A stretch of 64,000 bases of DNA from Apteryx mantelli (Eukaryota > Chordata > Aves > Apterygiformes > Apterygidae): NCBI RefSeq assembly GCF_036417845.1, contig NC_089982.1, positions 44,789,684 through 44,853,683 on the forward strand. The letters run 5' to 3'. The translations under genes and the position numbers were made by a program. This document shows positions 1 through 13,738 of this stretch, in pieces. Below the pieces are notes generated by a model. The model saw nothing but the letters and a program-made list of their open reading frames with translations. It ran no database searches and was not told where the DNA came from. How positions within the stretch are numbered: the first letter of the stretch is position 1; each line of letters begins with the position of its first letter.

Positions 1-1977
1 CAAGCGCATAAAGCTGTCCTTTAGCCTGAGCAAATCTGCCCGAGTGTGGTTGTCAGTATCTGACACCAACTGTGCAGCCACCGTACACTGCTTGGGATGT
101 GTGCAGGCATCCATGCTCAGAGCACTCGTGCTGTCCTCCTGCCCCACTCCCCCGTGCTTCCTCACTGACCTTGTGGCATCAGGAGAGGAGGATGAAGGGC
201 CACCTTCAGCTGAGAGTCAAGGCCAGTGGGATAAGCCACAGAGGTCTGTTTCCAGATGTTTGTATTCCTCCTATAGTCAGGCTTGGACTCTGCTCTTGAT
301 ATCCTCCTCTGATTGCTTCCAGGGCAGTAACTGAACCACCCCTGCTTCTGCGAGGAGGTATCACATCAGAGAGCATTTGCTGAAACTGCCAGAAAAACAT
401 GGGTTAGGGCTCCTATTTATAGCAGGGGGAGGCATATCTGAGGTACACTCTGGTGCCGGTCAAAGCAGGTCTCCAGCCTGCATAGGAGAATGAACGGGAA
501 CAGCAGTGGCTGTGCTGAAGCTGAGAGGAAGACTGACTCCAGGGAGCTGGACGAGTTACACCAAGGGCATGGGCGCCTAGACCCACCACCTTGCACACAA
601 GGAGAGCACTGGCATGTGCTGCCTTTGAACATTGATGCAGCCAGCGGTCAGGAGTGGTACAGGGCTGGGGTGGCCAGGGATCCTGCTAGCCAGGACTGCC
701 TCATATTTCAGGATCTGCAGCATGGGCAAACCAGAAACCAGTGAGGGAGAAGCATCTCATGTTGTCAGACCTGGCAGAGCCAGGTGCCAGCTGAGGGAAC
801 AGGTCAAGGGGTGTGCCTCTGTGTCACTGGCTTGTGACTTGTACTAGCTTGGCCCCACCTGTCTATGAATTCATTTCTCCCTGCGCCCTTCTTACCTCAT
901 TTGATTATTGGTTTTGAATACTGTCGAGTGGCTTTTATTCATCAGTTAATACTGGAGCAGTTCAGTGACAGAGTCCCCCATCTTACAAGCTCCTTTAAGT
1001 CAAATTGCGCTCTGTCACCCTCTGAGTGCATACCAGATCTGCTTGAGACAGTGTTGAATTTTTGTATTTGGAGATGTCATAAGCTTTTCCTAAGTCCCCC
1101 TGAAAATGGCTGTGCCTTCAACCTCCTCACTGTAGCTGTCCTGCAAGCAAGTCAACAGAGAGATGTAGCCATCCTACTGTGAGAAGGCTCCTGTGGCTCC
1201 ATGTGGCCTGCAGTAGTTAGGAAGCAAGGACTTACACCACCACAGAGGTTAAAAGCAGTGGCCCATGCTGCTGTCCTGCACTGTGGTTTGATGCTTTCTT
1301 GATGTTGTTCCCTTCTTCCCTCGCTGTCTCATACTCTTAGTACCTGTAGTACTTAGTGCTTAGCACCAAACCTGTAGTAGCCCTGAGAAGGAGAGCTGAG
1401 CTGTCAAGAAGGAACTGCCTGTGCCAGTGCACGCGGTGCAGAGCCCCTGTCTGACGGTAAACTCCTGGTGACCAGGGGGAACTGCCCTCCAGCATGTCAG
1501 GCAGTCTTGCCCCGGGGCAGGTCCTGTCCCTTGCTTCCAGCAGTAGACATACCCACCCAGTGTATCATTTGTGCCTCAAATGCCACAAATCTAGCATACT
1601 TTCTGAACTGACTGTGCACCCTGCTGGCTAAATTTGATGTCTTTAGTGCATAAGAAAAGCTAGCTAAGGTATCTGGGAGAGAGAGGGAGAGCTAGCTTCA
1701 AATTTGTCTTTTGTCCAGCCTGGAGCAAGGTTTGAAACCCCAGTCTGTCAAGTGAGTGAGCAGGTTTCTGGAGGCATTTTGCGTCCCACTTTTCTGATAG
1801 TGCTTGCACCACGTGTGTGCAGAGAACAGGTGCACTGAATGGAGCAGGGACTGGACTGCAGGTCTTCTGAGTGAGTAATCTAGCTCTAGATTAGCTATAA
1901 AATCTGCCTAATTTATTTGAGATTAAATTATTATATACAGCTGAGAGAGCTTCAAGAGTAAAATTGAGCATGTTGCT
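1..1977. other. Intergenic, nothing recognised
   Basis: Moderate G+C, no splice-bounded exon, no family match in any frame. Open frames up to 105 codons (865-1182) show no conserved motif and look like chance. Confidence 0.6.
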
Positions 1978-2292
1978 TGTAGGGGTCCGGTGGGGGCGAC
2001 GCCTGGACTCCCGGCAGGAACAGATACACAAACACAAGGCACACTGAGGTCGATGCTGAGCGTTTATTACCTCTGCGTCTGAGCGGGGCTTCCCCAGCGA
2101 TTTCCCGATCGAGGCAATAAAGGAGCGGGAGAGTCCCTGGCACCGCTGAGCGTCGGTCCATGGCGAGGAACGCCGGGGGGGCACCTTACGTGGTTTTTGT
2201 GCACATACACATGCGCAGTGGGCACATTGAGCTCATTGCTAATCTCGAGTCAAAGCCCAGGTGCACACCACGCTGGCATAGGCCCAGCTACA
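1978..2292 (-). mobile_element. Solo LTR of an endogenous retrovirus
   Basis: A 315 bp GC- and CpG-rich block with terminal inverted TGTAG...CTACA, flanked by near-identical 5-mers (TTGCT at 1973-1977, TGGCT at 2293-2297) that look like a target-site duplication with one change. On the minus strand an AATAAA (2068-2063) lies about two thirds of the way in, as expected for U3-R-U5 order. No primer-binding site, polypurine tract or viral gene follows on either side, so it is a solo LTR. The 97- and 69-codon frames inside it are chance. The family is not identified. Confidence 0.8.
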
Positions 2293-2644
2293 TGGCTGTG
2301 GGTCAGCATGCCCTGTTGATGCTCCTTTTCCCACGGAACGGTCTGGCTAGCTTCCATCGCCTGTCTCCTCAACATTCTTCCGCACTTTCCCATACATTGC
2401 TCTTTTGTTTAATAATATTGTCTGCTGTAGATGAACACTGGCGTTTTATAGCTAGTAATACAGTGAGTGCATTTTTCTCCAGTAAACCATAGCATCGTTT
2501 TAATCAACAGCAGCCTATTACCTTAGAGTAAAAAGAACTTTGGTATTGTTGAAAGATGTGTTTGAACAGTGTAATCAGGGAAGCTAATCGTGCTGTTAGA
2601 AATAAGATTAAATTGTACATTTTGCTTAATTACAGTCCCTCCGT

Positions 2645-2657
2645 CCACTAGGTGGAG
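2645..2657 (+). promoter_or_regulatory. CTCF-like motif
   Basis: CCACTAGGTGGAG agrees with the CTCF core (CCASYAGRKGGC) at all but the last core base. Confidence 0.4.
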
Positions 2658-4424
2658 CAGAACACAGGGGTGGCTAAGAAATAGCTTGTTTGTATGCAGC
2701 CCAAATAAGGCAGTGGCAAAGATCCAAAAGAAAAAAGGAAGTTTTCAAATGCTGTTGACCAAAATAGCCATATTAGGTAGCTTGCCAGTCAACACAGATA
2801 CATGAGATGACATTCTGTTTAGTAATTACATTGGCACATTTCACATAAAATGGAAAGGAAAATTTTGATCACAAGAAATGCCTTTTTTCAATATGATGAT
2901 GCTACTGTTTTCTTATTTAAGTTTCTGTACCTCAGTAAAATTAGACCTTTCATGAATGCTAAGGAGAAATTAATACCTTTCTTTATTATATGTGTTAAAC
3001 ATGCTATACTAATTCCATTTAATTGTTTTCTGAAATGAAGGCTACATTTTGGTTGTATTTGTTTCTGTTACCTAAGGTTGTTGCATTAGTCACGGTAATC
3101 ACTTCATTCCCATCTGAAAGACTGGCTGGAGTTCTGTTTTTTAGGAAAGATGTAGACACCCAAGGCATGGCTTTGTTCTATAACTGATGTAGGCTGGGAG
3201 GGAGATCCAGAAATTTTATCTTCCTGGGAACTCCCTGCTGCACCAAATGTGCCTAACTGGTGTGGCGAGAGGTATCACGGGAGAGGAAAGGAGGTCTTGC
3301 CTCGAATCAGACAACTGGTTTGGGGACTAGTCCAGAATACGTCTTTTTTTTTATTATTTTTTTTAAACCAGCGTCCAGTCCTGCAGTAAGTGAAAAACGA
3401 CAGCACTTCTATTGGTAACTGATAGGGAAGAGACCTTTCTGTGTATTGGTCCTTTTTATAAATGTCCTACTCTGAATTGTGTCCTAAAGCATTACAGGTT
3501 GTATCATTGCTAATATTTTGTTTTTGTTTCTCCCCTGACACCTTTTGAAATAACTGGAAATAAATTCAAAAATATTAGGCATGAAGTTTTTGATTTTTTG
3601 CTCTTTTTCATTTGTACCCCATATAATAGTGTAGCGGTAACTATTTATTTTCTGCAGTTCTGGATTTGTTACCTTCCAGTTTTGTTGGTCATTTCTTTTG
3701 TCTTCTACATATGTATGAATGGGAGTGACCAATTAACTTATATTACTTCATATATCTTATATTATAAGGAATGAGCTTCTAAAAATACCTTATTTTTATA
3801 CCTTTATTATGCCCTCTCTCTTTGCTGCTCTCAGAGGGGGAAAAATTCTTGTCTTATTGTAGAAGACTTTCTCTGCACTGATCCATTTTCATCACTCATT
3901 TCTGAGGGAAATCTCTTCCTGAACCATGTCATAGACACACTTAGGAAATGAAACAAAAACATTATGTGGTCACTATAACATTATCTTACAGAAATGCAAA
4001 GTATTATTCCTATTGAAATTTAGCAGCCTGTATTTTGTGTTTTCATTTCCTCTTTGAGGCAGAGGTTCTCCTATTGTTGCAATATAGTCTTGTGGTATAA
4101 AGCATTGCTGGCCTATAACATGTGTGTAGACAGTTTCTGTATGGGTTTGTGTGTGTGTTGAACATGCTCATGCTCAGACTCTTCAGTGCTGTGTGCAGCA
4201 GAAAACCTAGCCACAAGGATATGCTAAACCAAGGTTAGATATGTCTGCATAAATTATTGGCAGCGGAGGGGAGGATGAAATCCACACCTCTTGTGATCTG
4301 AAGGGAAAATTCCACGATGAAGTAACAAAAACGCAGATTCAGAGGGCCTGGCACCATTGTTTAGATGTTGCCAAGCTCTTTAGGATATAAAGAAGTAAAA
4401 GAAGGGCTGTTCAAAGCCCCTCTG

Positions 4425-4437
4425 CCCCCCCCCCCCC
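4425..4437 (+). repeat. Poly-C run
   Basis: Thirteen consecutive C; a second run of 12 C is at 56741-56752. Confidence 0.95.
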
Positions 4438-6760
4438 GGCAACTTGCAGGGAAAAGTAAAAACATTAAACCTCCAACTGGATTTTGAGCCTGTTTCCATT
4501 TTCTTGGGCTTGTTTTAATTTAATGCAATTCTCATCTCTAGTTTGAGACCTGCTGCTTCCAATCCAGTTTCAAGCCTCTTTTCCTGGTGTGAAGGGGAGC
4601 AGACTTCCCGTGCACACAGGGTCTGGAAAAACAAGTCTTTAAGGCATGGATACACCAAAATAGATAGGAGGTGCTAGCTGTGCTTAAGGGAACTTTCCAT
4701 GTGTAAGTTGAGGCCAACTGAGCACACTTCTTGTGGATAAGAGAGTTTTGGTTTCATTCTTTTTTTTTCCCCTCCATCTCTGGCCTCCTACCCCCACTGT
4801 CACTGCCCCATGATTCCTTATACACTTTCCTCTTTCTTTTAGCTACTGAAAACTGGAGGCAGGGTATTGCTTCAGAGGACACTGACAAGACAAAACTCTA
4901 GGCTAGAACGCAAGAGGTGCTAAGCCAGGAATAGAAGGATCTGAATACTCTCTTGAAGCCTAAGTGGACTTTTGTCTTCAAGTAGCAGTTCTGCATGACA
5001 AATGAATTGGTGTGGACCCTGGAAGAGTCCAAGGCCTAAGGGTCAAAACAATTGGCTTACATTTACCTTAATAATGTCAGATGCCTCACACTCTTTAACT
5101 CTTTAACTCTTTTCATTTCTACACCAAATAATCTTATTCATTTCAAGTTTCTACTGTGTGAAACAATGATCATTTTTCTAATCACCTTTGCTGACCTCCT
5201 CTGCCTGTATCTCTCCAGCTGAATAAACTTAGATAGGGCAATAAAAAATAATTCTACACTACTAATTAGCTTTTGAAGCATGCTTGTTTACCATTCACTG
5301 CATGAACTGAATATCAGACATTATACCACCATGGAAACAATCTATAACTGCATGTCATGAATGTAAAATAATATGAGGCAAAGAATACAGTGCTGAACTG
5401 TATATGAACGAGAGGATACTGGGAATGCTGCATGACCTTCAGCAAGATTTGGTATTTATGTCATTGAGAAAGATGAGCCAGATTATTCATGAGTCTGAGA
5501 GGAGGAGAAAAGACATGTGATCTTGGAGCAGTTAGAATTATGTTATTCCTGGGGGAAGAAATCAGGATGATCACTTGAATATTATCTTCTCTGTTACAGT
5601 CTTACCAGAGTGATTATTTTAGGAATGTGGCATTCTCTGTTTTTATTATCTAACTGTAAAAAGATGATAGGAATTTAGAGCCTCAATCAATGCAATTTTT
5701 ATTCTTTTTTTTTTTAATAAAGCAAGTGCTTTAAGAAACAATGTGAATCAATAAGTGTGAATCCTCAATAAGGTAGCTAAAGGATGGGGCAAACTTTCTA
5801 AGGAATAAAATGTGATCATGAATTAGTATGTTAAAAGCAACATAATAAGACAATGAACTTTTAAGGATTTTATAAAATACAAACAAACCCTGAACCTATT
5901 TCCAGTAAACTAGTTTTGTAGATACCCATATAACCTTGGGGCACTTACAAGGCAATTCTCTTAATAGATTGATTACAAATTTCTGAAATACAGTGGGTAG
6001 CTTATTATTGCTTTGGCTGGAAAAGAAGATTCAGAGAACGTCTTTTTAAGAAGCTGTAGCCTTGGTCATTTGCAACCAGTTATTAAGCTATACCAGGCTG
6101 ACCAACCGGTAACGTAATGTTAATGTACATGTAATTTCTGACATGTAATGAAATGCTTCTGAGACCCTGAGGGAGCCTCTGGCTTTCCCTTAGGCTGTTT
6201 CCAAGGGGGGGATCCTTACCTGTGGCAGAGTTCTCCAGCCACTGCATTCACGACTTCTAATATTAACAAGAGCTGCACAGAATTCCCTTTTGGGGATGAT
6301 CTGCTATTGCCCGGTCCTTAGAAAGAGGTGAGCAGTACACTGTCCAGTGAACTACTTTTGGTCTTGAAAGACATTTTTGCTAACCATTTTCAGTAATATT
6401 TGTAATCTGCCTTTTTCCTTTTCCCATGACTTTCTTCTTCTACAGCTGACAACTCCAGTTGTTTCTTAAATTAAATACTGTATTTTCTATCTTTTCAGTT
6501 TTATGGTATAAATAGTCATCTAAATGAAGCTCATTTTTAATGAAGCTCACTTTTAGTACTGTATTGAGGTTCAAGATTTTCCATTACCTTAAAATAAAAC
6601 TTTCACATTTTCCCTCTTACATTAGATCAGTTAAACTAGTGTGTGTTTACCCCTTTTCAGATGCCAGTTCATTCTGCTTATTAAGTATACCTAAGCGGTA
6701 CTTGAACATTTATCCAGCAGCCCTTTCAACTTAAGACCTATCTTTGTCAAAAGGTAACCC

Positions 6761-6773
6761 TGCCATCTACTGG
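6761..6773 (-). promoter_or_regulatory. CTCF-like motif, perfect core
   Basis: The minus strand reads CCAGTAGATGGCA, matching every position of the CTCF core consensus. Binding cannot be known from sequence. Confidence 0.5.
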
Positions 6774-8721
6774 AAAGTCTTTAGAAATGTTTTTTTTGTC
6801 TGTAAAACTGGACGGGGTGAGGAGTGGACTGAGTCTACAGCTCCTACCTACAGAAAAGGCCACTTCTATTCTGCAAAGCACAGGCTGATTTCCTGCTGTC
6901 TAGAGGAAATGTGCATCGGAATGTGCATAAATAATGAGTTGCTGGAGAAGGGATCAAATGTGTGGTAAAAAAGCCTTTCCCTCTCAGTCCATTGACTTTT
7001 TCTCTGTCGAAGATTCCCTGATTTGTCATCCTCCTCTCCAGCAACTTTTTGGGTAGTGTCCCTAGACTAGGGGGGTGGCAGGGAGTCCCCCGGCCTTGCA
7101 GTTCTCTGTGTGGTCAGGAAGGCTGGGAGCTCAGTGGGCGGTTGGGGATGCAGAGCAGCTGTAACAGCTCGGAGGTTTCACCCGCATGGGTCTGATTTCT
7201 GGTTGATCTAGACCCCAGGGATCATGAGGGATTCATCTGGAGAGACAGGAGCAGCAAGCATCTGGACAGACCAACGAGAAGCTCTGCTGGGGAAGCTGTG
7301 GATGTTTCTATGCTGCAGGCCTCTGCTTGCAGGTGGTGCTTTGGAAGGGGCTCTTCAGTCTGATCTGGGACTAGTCTGGTCTCTTCTCTATAAGTTAGAA
7401 CAGACTTTGCAACTGGTGGGATCTTGTGGCTGCTGGAAACACTGGGTCTAGTAAAAGGCAGAGACTTTTTTCCTAGCTTTCTAAGCTCACATTGTTTTCT
7501 TCCTGCAAGTCTGTGTCACTGAGAGGTGCAGAGGAGTTTTTGTAACAGAGTCAGTCATATGCTGCTATGTCTGTGCTTCTGGGAGCATCTTGCCTTGAAG
7601 GTATCAGAGCTGACATCTCTGCTGACCACAGACCCACACTGTGCCACACTCTTCTGACAACCCATCTTTGGGGGTGAGTTTTGCTTTAGTTATTCCACAA
7701 AAGCAGTTTTCTGCCCAGAAATTAAGCCCCACAGCTTTGTATAAAACTCAGTCTAAAGAACAAGAGGGATCATCTCCTCTGATAGAGGAGATGATGGGGA
7801 AAACCCAACCCAAAACAGTAAATCAAAATTTGCTGCATAAGAGTTGCAGAAATTTGTAAATCATTTGACATTGGCTTGCAAGGACTGCAGGCTATGTTCC
7901 TGTTTAATGAACTACTGTTCAGTGAGTACAGAGATTCCCAAATAAATGTGTCTGTAGGTGGTCTGCCCATAGCACAATTCTGGGCAACTTCACCAGCTCT
8001 GATATGGCTGTATGTATTGCATAATGTTTAGTCCCAGCAAATAAACTCAACTGCGACTTTAGCTATGCTGATTAGGACATAATGCTTGATCAAACTCATG
8101 TCTAAACATCTTGCGTGTTGTCTCTGCACTGGAGTCCCTGCAGAAGGAACTAGTTTAGATGTGCATGTCAGCACCTGGCCATGCAGATATGCCTGGCTAA
8201 AACTGGCCCGTCGACATGACAGCTTTCCTTTAGCAGGTAGAAGTTTCTCCAGAATGCTTTTTAAATGTAAATGACTTTGCAAATGGAGCGTGTTAAGCAT
8301 CTATTTCAGTTTTGTTTTAAAGACTAGATTGCAAAGCAAGATACAGTAGGCAAGTAATTTTAAGGATCATCATATAATGGCAAGGACATACTCAAAGTCT
8401 CTCTGTCCTCTGGATACAATTTTTGAAAAGAGATGATACTCCTCAGGAAGAAGACGACCCTTCTATTATGAGGAATTGAGGCAACTTTCTCTTTGATAGC
8501 ATAAAAGACCAAAATTGTTATCTACTCTTCATTAAAATTGTCATTTTGCAGCTAACCTCCTCATGGAAAGACTTGAATAGGGTTGGTATTACTCTCAGAT
8601 ATCAAAAGAAAAAAATAATTGGTACCAGCCCATTGTCTGGATGCTAATAACATTTCAGTTTTACCTATGCTGAAAAAATAATTTTTTCTCAACATTTATT
8701 AGAAGGAAGAAGGCTTGGCAC

Positions 8722-8830
8722 AATCATAGGCTTACTTAAATTAAGCTGGAAAACATTTTAGATTATTTAGTCTATCCCACTGCTTATGGAGGATTGTCTC
8801 CTACCATGTAATAGATGGCAATGTTAGATG
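8722..8830 (-). mobile_element. CR1 LINE 3' fragment, old
   Basis: Reads AATCATAG ... GATTATTTAGTC-ATCCCACTGC, the reverse complement of the CR1 3' end (GTTGGACTAGATGATC...CTATGATT), with many changes. Truncated and non-coding. Confidence 0.6.
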
Positions 8831-8977
8831 GCTAGTTTTTAAAGCCCCAGACAGCAGAATTTGTCTAGGGCTGAAATGGAATGAACTGATGAACTGTAGA
8901 AGGCTGCTGCTTCAGGAATGGGGCCCACAAGGTTGGCCTCTGGGCTTGGCAGAAGAAGCTCTGCACTACTCTCATGC

Positions 8978-9018
8978 AGGGATAGTTTTGCATTACCCAT
9001 AGACAGGGATAGTTTTGC
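8978..9018 (+). repeat. Short direct repeat (GGGATAGTTTTGCA twice)
   Basis: Two nearly adjacent copies, about 26 bp apart. They inflate the chance frame of 103 codons on the minus strand here. Confidence 0.75.
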
Positions 9019-9587
9019 AGGGAGAAGACTCTGGAAATCCTCAAGCTGCTCTTGATCTCGACTGCATGGAAACACTGCAGTGGCAGTGAACACAGTTTGC
9101 AGTAAAATCCAAGATGTTCTTTCCCCATTCTTCATGTATTTAGAACCCAAGAGACATCTTAGATAAAACCATTTGGTCTAAGCCATGCCCAGTCACCTCA
9201 CATGTACTATGGGACAAAATTGTATTCAAGCTATGCACATCAGTAATTTGGTGGCAGATATACCTGTACATTTCAAGTAAATAGGTAAGTCAAGATAATT
9301 GATTCTTCATAGAAACAGGAGCACACTGCTTTCTCTTTGCTGCCCATTAACTGGTGTGTGAGTAATTGTTTCTCTTTGCGTACCCCTCGTTTCTGGCCAC
9401 ACCTCTATTTTAAATCTTTGCTGCAGTCATCTTTTTTTCTGGGGGGAGCTTAGGTTCTGAAGTTCGTAAATCTTATATATAAAAAAAGCTAGATTTTGAA
9501 AATTTTGTTGTTGCTGCAAATATTCAGATCTAAGAAATATGTCTTTGTTTCTAAACTTGAGAAAAGTAATGTGGCCGAGTGCTGGTC

Positions 9588-9690
9588 TACAAAGGAGAAA
9601 CTTGGGTTCTAATCTTGGTCTAACAAATGACTTGTACTCTGGCCGATAAGATATTTTTAATTTTCTTTCAACGTTGCCCCAAATCTATAA
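9588..9690 (+). mobile_element. MIR-like SINE fragment
   Basis: Follows the MIR core order: GGGTTCTAATC..., ...GACTTGTACT..., then a degraded 'cctcagtttcccc atctgtaaa' equivalent (TTGCCCCAAATCTATAAATG). Highly diverged. Confidence 0.45.
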
Positions 9691-11119
9691 ATGATTTTTA
9701 ATATAGCTCATATACTGATCAAAAGTAGTTGGTGAAAGTATTTGCAGCTCTGAAAAAATAAAACACTTCTACTCTTGATATTCATTGTTAGATGTAAGTT
9801 ACATAATTTTGCCTAAGAAAGAAGTTTATTTCTGAAGCTCAGAGAACAACTCAATCACTTTAGAAAGCTAAGTTGTGAAATTGCTGGAAAATATCAGTCT
9901 TCATCGAGTAACTTCACATGTTTACAGTGTGTCTTATTAAGTCATATGATATTTAAGCATAACAAGAAGTGATAAAACAGTAAAATTATTTGATAGTATA
10001 TACAGTGCTTTAAAAATTAATTTATACAGGAAATCAAGATGTTTTAGAAAAAACGGTATCCTCTTTATTCTATATTATGTTATTTGGAAAATGCAAATTG
10101 GCCATAAAATGAATTCTTAATCAGACAACTGTTAAATATCTATTGATTTCAAAGTCAACAGAGACTTTGAAAATGAAAACAATTAAATGATTATTCACTT
10201 AAATGTCATCCATCCTCATAAAAATAAAGCAAGCCTCCCTGTGTTGGTCTGTGTATTTGATATACATTCACACATATATAGGGTCAAAAGCAACCCTGAA
10301 ACTGCAAACTCAGTACCATGTTAATTACTGAGTTTACATTTCACTCTTTTAACTTGCCCTTTCCATTTTTGCTTACCATTCAGAGTATCAAGGAGAAGAT
10401 TATCTCCCTGACCAATGTATGGTTACATTGCTAATAATGCTAATAATTGCTAATAATATCATTGTTGTGGGGATTTCTTATTATTTCCATTGTCTGTTTG
10501 GAAATGGTTTATGAAGACATTTTCAAAATTAAACCTTTTGTTCTGAAATGACATTTTTGTTAAAAAATTATCAAAATGTTAAGCAAAAGGTGGTCTGCAC
10601 TGCAAAAGGGATTTAACTTTGGTGACATTTCTTAATGGGAATGAAAGCCAGCTCAAGTGTCTCAGACCTACTTGGGTCCTATATAGTGGTTTTCAGGGGT
10701 TCTGCTGGCTGGTTACATAATGTGCTTGTGGTCCTCCTGTGGTTCTCTTCCCCCTCACATGCTATGGCAAAGGATTGTAAATGCTCAGATTTTGTGTGGG
10801 GATTATAGAATTCATCCTCTTGGATGAACCTCTTTTATATTTTAGGTTCTAAGATTGCTGAGAAACTAAGTATATGAAGCCACTGTCTGTATGCAGCCAC
10901 TTTGTTTAGTATTACAAACCTTATGGCTGACATGGTAATGACACTGCTGGGAAGCAAGTATTTGCTTTTCAGTCAGTGGATTCTTTGGCTGATTGTTGAT
11001 GAGCATAAACACACACAGTAAAAAGGAAGCAGCATCCTTATGCATGTTGATTGCATAGAGGGAAGCAATAAGAGTCTTAAACCATACATCCAGGGGGCAG
11101 GAGGCTAGGAACTCCTGGG

Positions 11120-11290
11120 CTGTAAGTCTCTCAGTAAGCTGTGCTGTATCCTTGAGTAATTCTCGTCAACTCTTTGCCCTGAACTTCAATTTTAGCAAAA
11201 TGAGGGCAATAGATTCATAATTAGATTATGGAGATACTGTTAGGAGGTAACTGGAGGTAACTGTGTATGTGTTAAGTATTATTATTAGGA
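11120..11290 (+). mobile_element. MIR-like SINE fragment
   Basis: CTTGAGTAATTCTCGTCAAC, then TTCAATTTTAGCAAAATGAG and GGCAATAG...GTTAGGAGGTAACT follows the MIR 3' half (ttgggcaagtcac, cctcagttt, taaaatgggg, ataatag). Confidence 0.5.
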
Positions 11291-12860
11291 GTTATTGTGG
11301 GATTCTTTGTAGTTACTGCAGGTAAGATCATTTTGTTTTTTGATGTCTCAATGAAATTAGAGCCACAGTTTCTATACATCAATAAATGCAGGTTTCCAAA
11401 AATGACAGTTCTCAAGAGAATGTTGCTGTGATCTCTTCATACAATTTCTTTCATAATCTCTGACAGTGTCCTAAAAACCTGCTGTTGAAAAATAGGAAGA
11501 AATAGATAAAATAAGCGTCATGAAAGAAGAAAAGCTGGAACAGACATAATCCTAATAGCAGCAAGTAACATACTGACTGCTAATATCAAACTCTAATACT
11601 GTGCCTGTAAGAACTTTCAACAGTAATGTTACTTCGTATGTTAAAAGCCCCAAACAACTTTCCATCCTGCTTTCTCCATCCTGTTCCCCTCCTTGGCACT
11701 TTGAGCCTTTGTTCTTTCAAGCCATGATTGTCTTGACTTGCTTGTTTAGGATGGCCTATAGGCTGCTGTCTTATGCTTCAGAATTCATACTTTAATACAA
11801 TAATTTGTCAGTCTCTGAAATATTTTCTTCATGTGATGACACTGTTCTGAAATGAACAGTATAAGCCAGTTTGGGGTGGGGGGAGAAATGAACACCATTT
11901 CTACTAGCCTAGAACTGTCTCCAGCTTCTGAAATCGGCAAACGTAACAATAAAATCTATGAAAGCTGTGTGGTGAGAAGCACAGCACACATATGAACAAC
12001 AAAAATGAGGTTCAGCTCTTGAGAAAAACATGTGGAAGCACTGAAGTATATCAGAAAAACTCCACGGATTTGTCACTTTGCATTTGTTTCCTTCTCCCAG
12101 GCAGATGGGTGATCTTGCTCTGCACCTTCTGAGCAATGGAACTTAACACTGCAGAAACCCGATGCTGGATCTGACCTAGTCGTCTGACATGTGCTGTATG
12201 TTTAACATCAATGTGCCTCAGAGAACTTTGCAATAGTAATCTGTACAACTCAAAGGCACCAGACATTAACAATTATGAATTTGCCAAGACTGTAAAAATG
12301 AATTAAACTTTCTATGAATAATGAAAATAACCACACATTAGTGAAGGGTTAAAAATGAGCAGCTTTTTGAATGGGCACATTAGGGTAGAGAGAAAGCTAT
12401 GCCATTATCCGGCTTTTTGGTACTCAAGCTGGTGCTGGCCAGCATCAATAAATTCATTGTGTTCCTGGGCTGAATGTATAAAGGCTGTGAGTATGTAACT
12501 ACCACTTTTAGAACTGCTGGGATCTCCAGTGCTTTGGCTCAGCTGCTGCTGCCCACTTTGATTCTCACACCAAACATCCCCTGGACTTTCTGACCCACAG
12601 GGTGAGAGTCAGTAAGTATTTTCAGAGTATTCCTACCTGAACTGGCCTCATTCTAAGACAGAGAAGAGGAGGGTATGTGTTCACACATGCTGTCTCAGCT
12701 GCCTGAACAATCTTGAGAATTCAAACCTACCCAATTTAAGCTTACTGTCACTTGACTTAAAATGGTAACTTGAATGCATGACTCTTAAGATTGTACTAGC
12801 CATGAGGTTTATGGTAGGCCAGCAAATGTTTAAAGGTTTATTTCTGGCTGTTGGAAATAC

Positions 12861-12894
12861 TTCACTTTTATAAAGACAGACTCCATAGTCTCAC
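12861..12894 (-). pseudogene. Possible AADAT-like exon 13 fragment
   Basis: After a TTCAG acceptor the minus strand reads GAGACT...CTTTATAAAAG...AAG, resembling the AADAT last exon (GAGACTGGCTGACCTTATAA then AAGAAG). It lies 1.3 kb beyond the exon 12 relic; in AADAT the spacing is 1.2 kb. The match is short with gaps. Confidence 0.35.
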
Positions 12895-13339
12895 CTGAAC
12901 AGAGAGAAAGGGAAGAAAGAAAAACCTAACTGGTTAGGACTTTCCCATGGGTTCCACTCCTTGCTCCAAAATCATGTCATGTGCTGTGTGAGCGACCGTA
13001 CTGCCGAAATGCCTGAATTAGCACTGATGGGAGCTACTGTGTCTACACAGCATAGCACTCAGCAGAGCTACTAGCTTAGTCTTCAAAGGTACTGAGCCTT
13101 GCCAGTGTGGTACCACTCTGAGCTAATAAGCCTTGTTTTTCAGTTTATGCTCATCGCCACTCTAATGTAGCTGCACTGCTGCCAGTTTCAAGGCAAACCA
13201 TCTCTGCTAATTTGAGTATATGCTCCATCTCACTGTATCCACCATCTGCTTGGTCAAGGGGCAGGGTTCCTAGCAGGATGCTGCAGATCCCATTGTGCAG
13301 CAATGAGAGACTGCTTCTAGGTGCGAATAAGTATGTTCC

Positions 13340-13450
13340 ACTCTGGATTTTACTCTCTAAGCTCCCAGCTGTAAAATGAAGATCATATCTACATAACAGA
13401 CATGTTGTGAAAATAACTACATTTCATATTATCCAGCATTCAGATACTGT
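13340..13450 (+). mobile_element. MIR-like SINE 3' fragment
   Basis: CTCCCAGCTGTAAAATGAAG...CATATCTACATAACAGACAT then GTTGTGAAAATAAC and CATTCAGATACTGTGG follows the MIR 3' region order. Confidence 0.45.
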
Positions 13451-13703
13451 GGTTAGCTTGAACAAACAGAAGCAATATTTCTTCTGATTTTGTTCAGGAT
13501 GCATCTTCCTAGACCTACAGGATATCTTCAAGTAATTACTGGCATGCAGGATGACAGGATCACATACTAGCTTTACACATTTAAAAGAGTTTTTTTTTTA
13601 TAGCTAGAAATAATCTTCCTGCTACCTAATCTCTCTCCTTCCTCTCTCCTAGAATTACACTGATCCTGTCTCAAAGTAAACAGTGTTGCTTTAATATTGT
13701 AAC

Positions 13704-13738
13704 AATAAATATAAATAAATAAATAAATAAATAAATAT
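13704..13738 (+). repeat. (AAAT)n microsatellite
   Basis: Six to seven uninterrupted TAAA units with a degenerate edge on each side. Confidence 0.9.

Larger units (their letters stand above)
2298..12860. other. Intergenic, AT-rich
   Basis: Apart from the CR1, MIR-like, CTCF-like and simple-repeat items listed separately, I see no gene here. A neighbouring gene expected by mammalian synteny downstream of AADAT (MFAP3L) is not visible in any frame. Confidence 0.6.

Noticed and set aside
1891..2184. 97-codon and 69-codon minus frames
   Set aside because: Lie across the solo LTR; LTRs are non-coding and the frames show no viral protein pattern.
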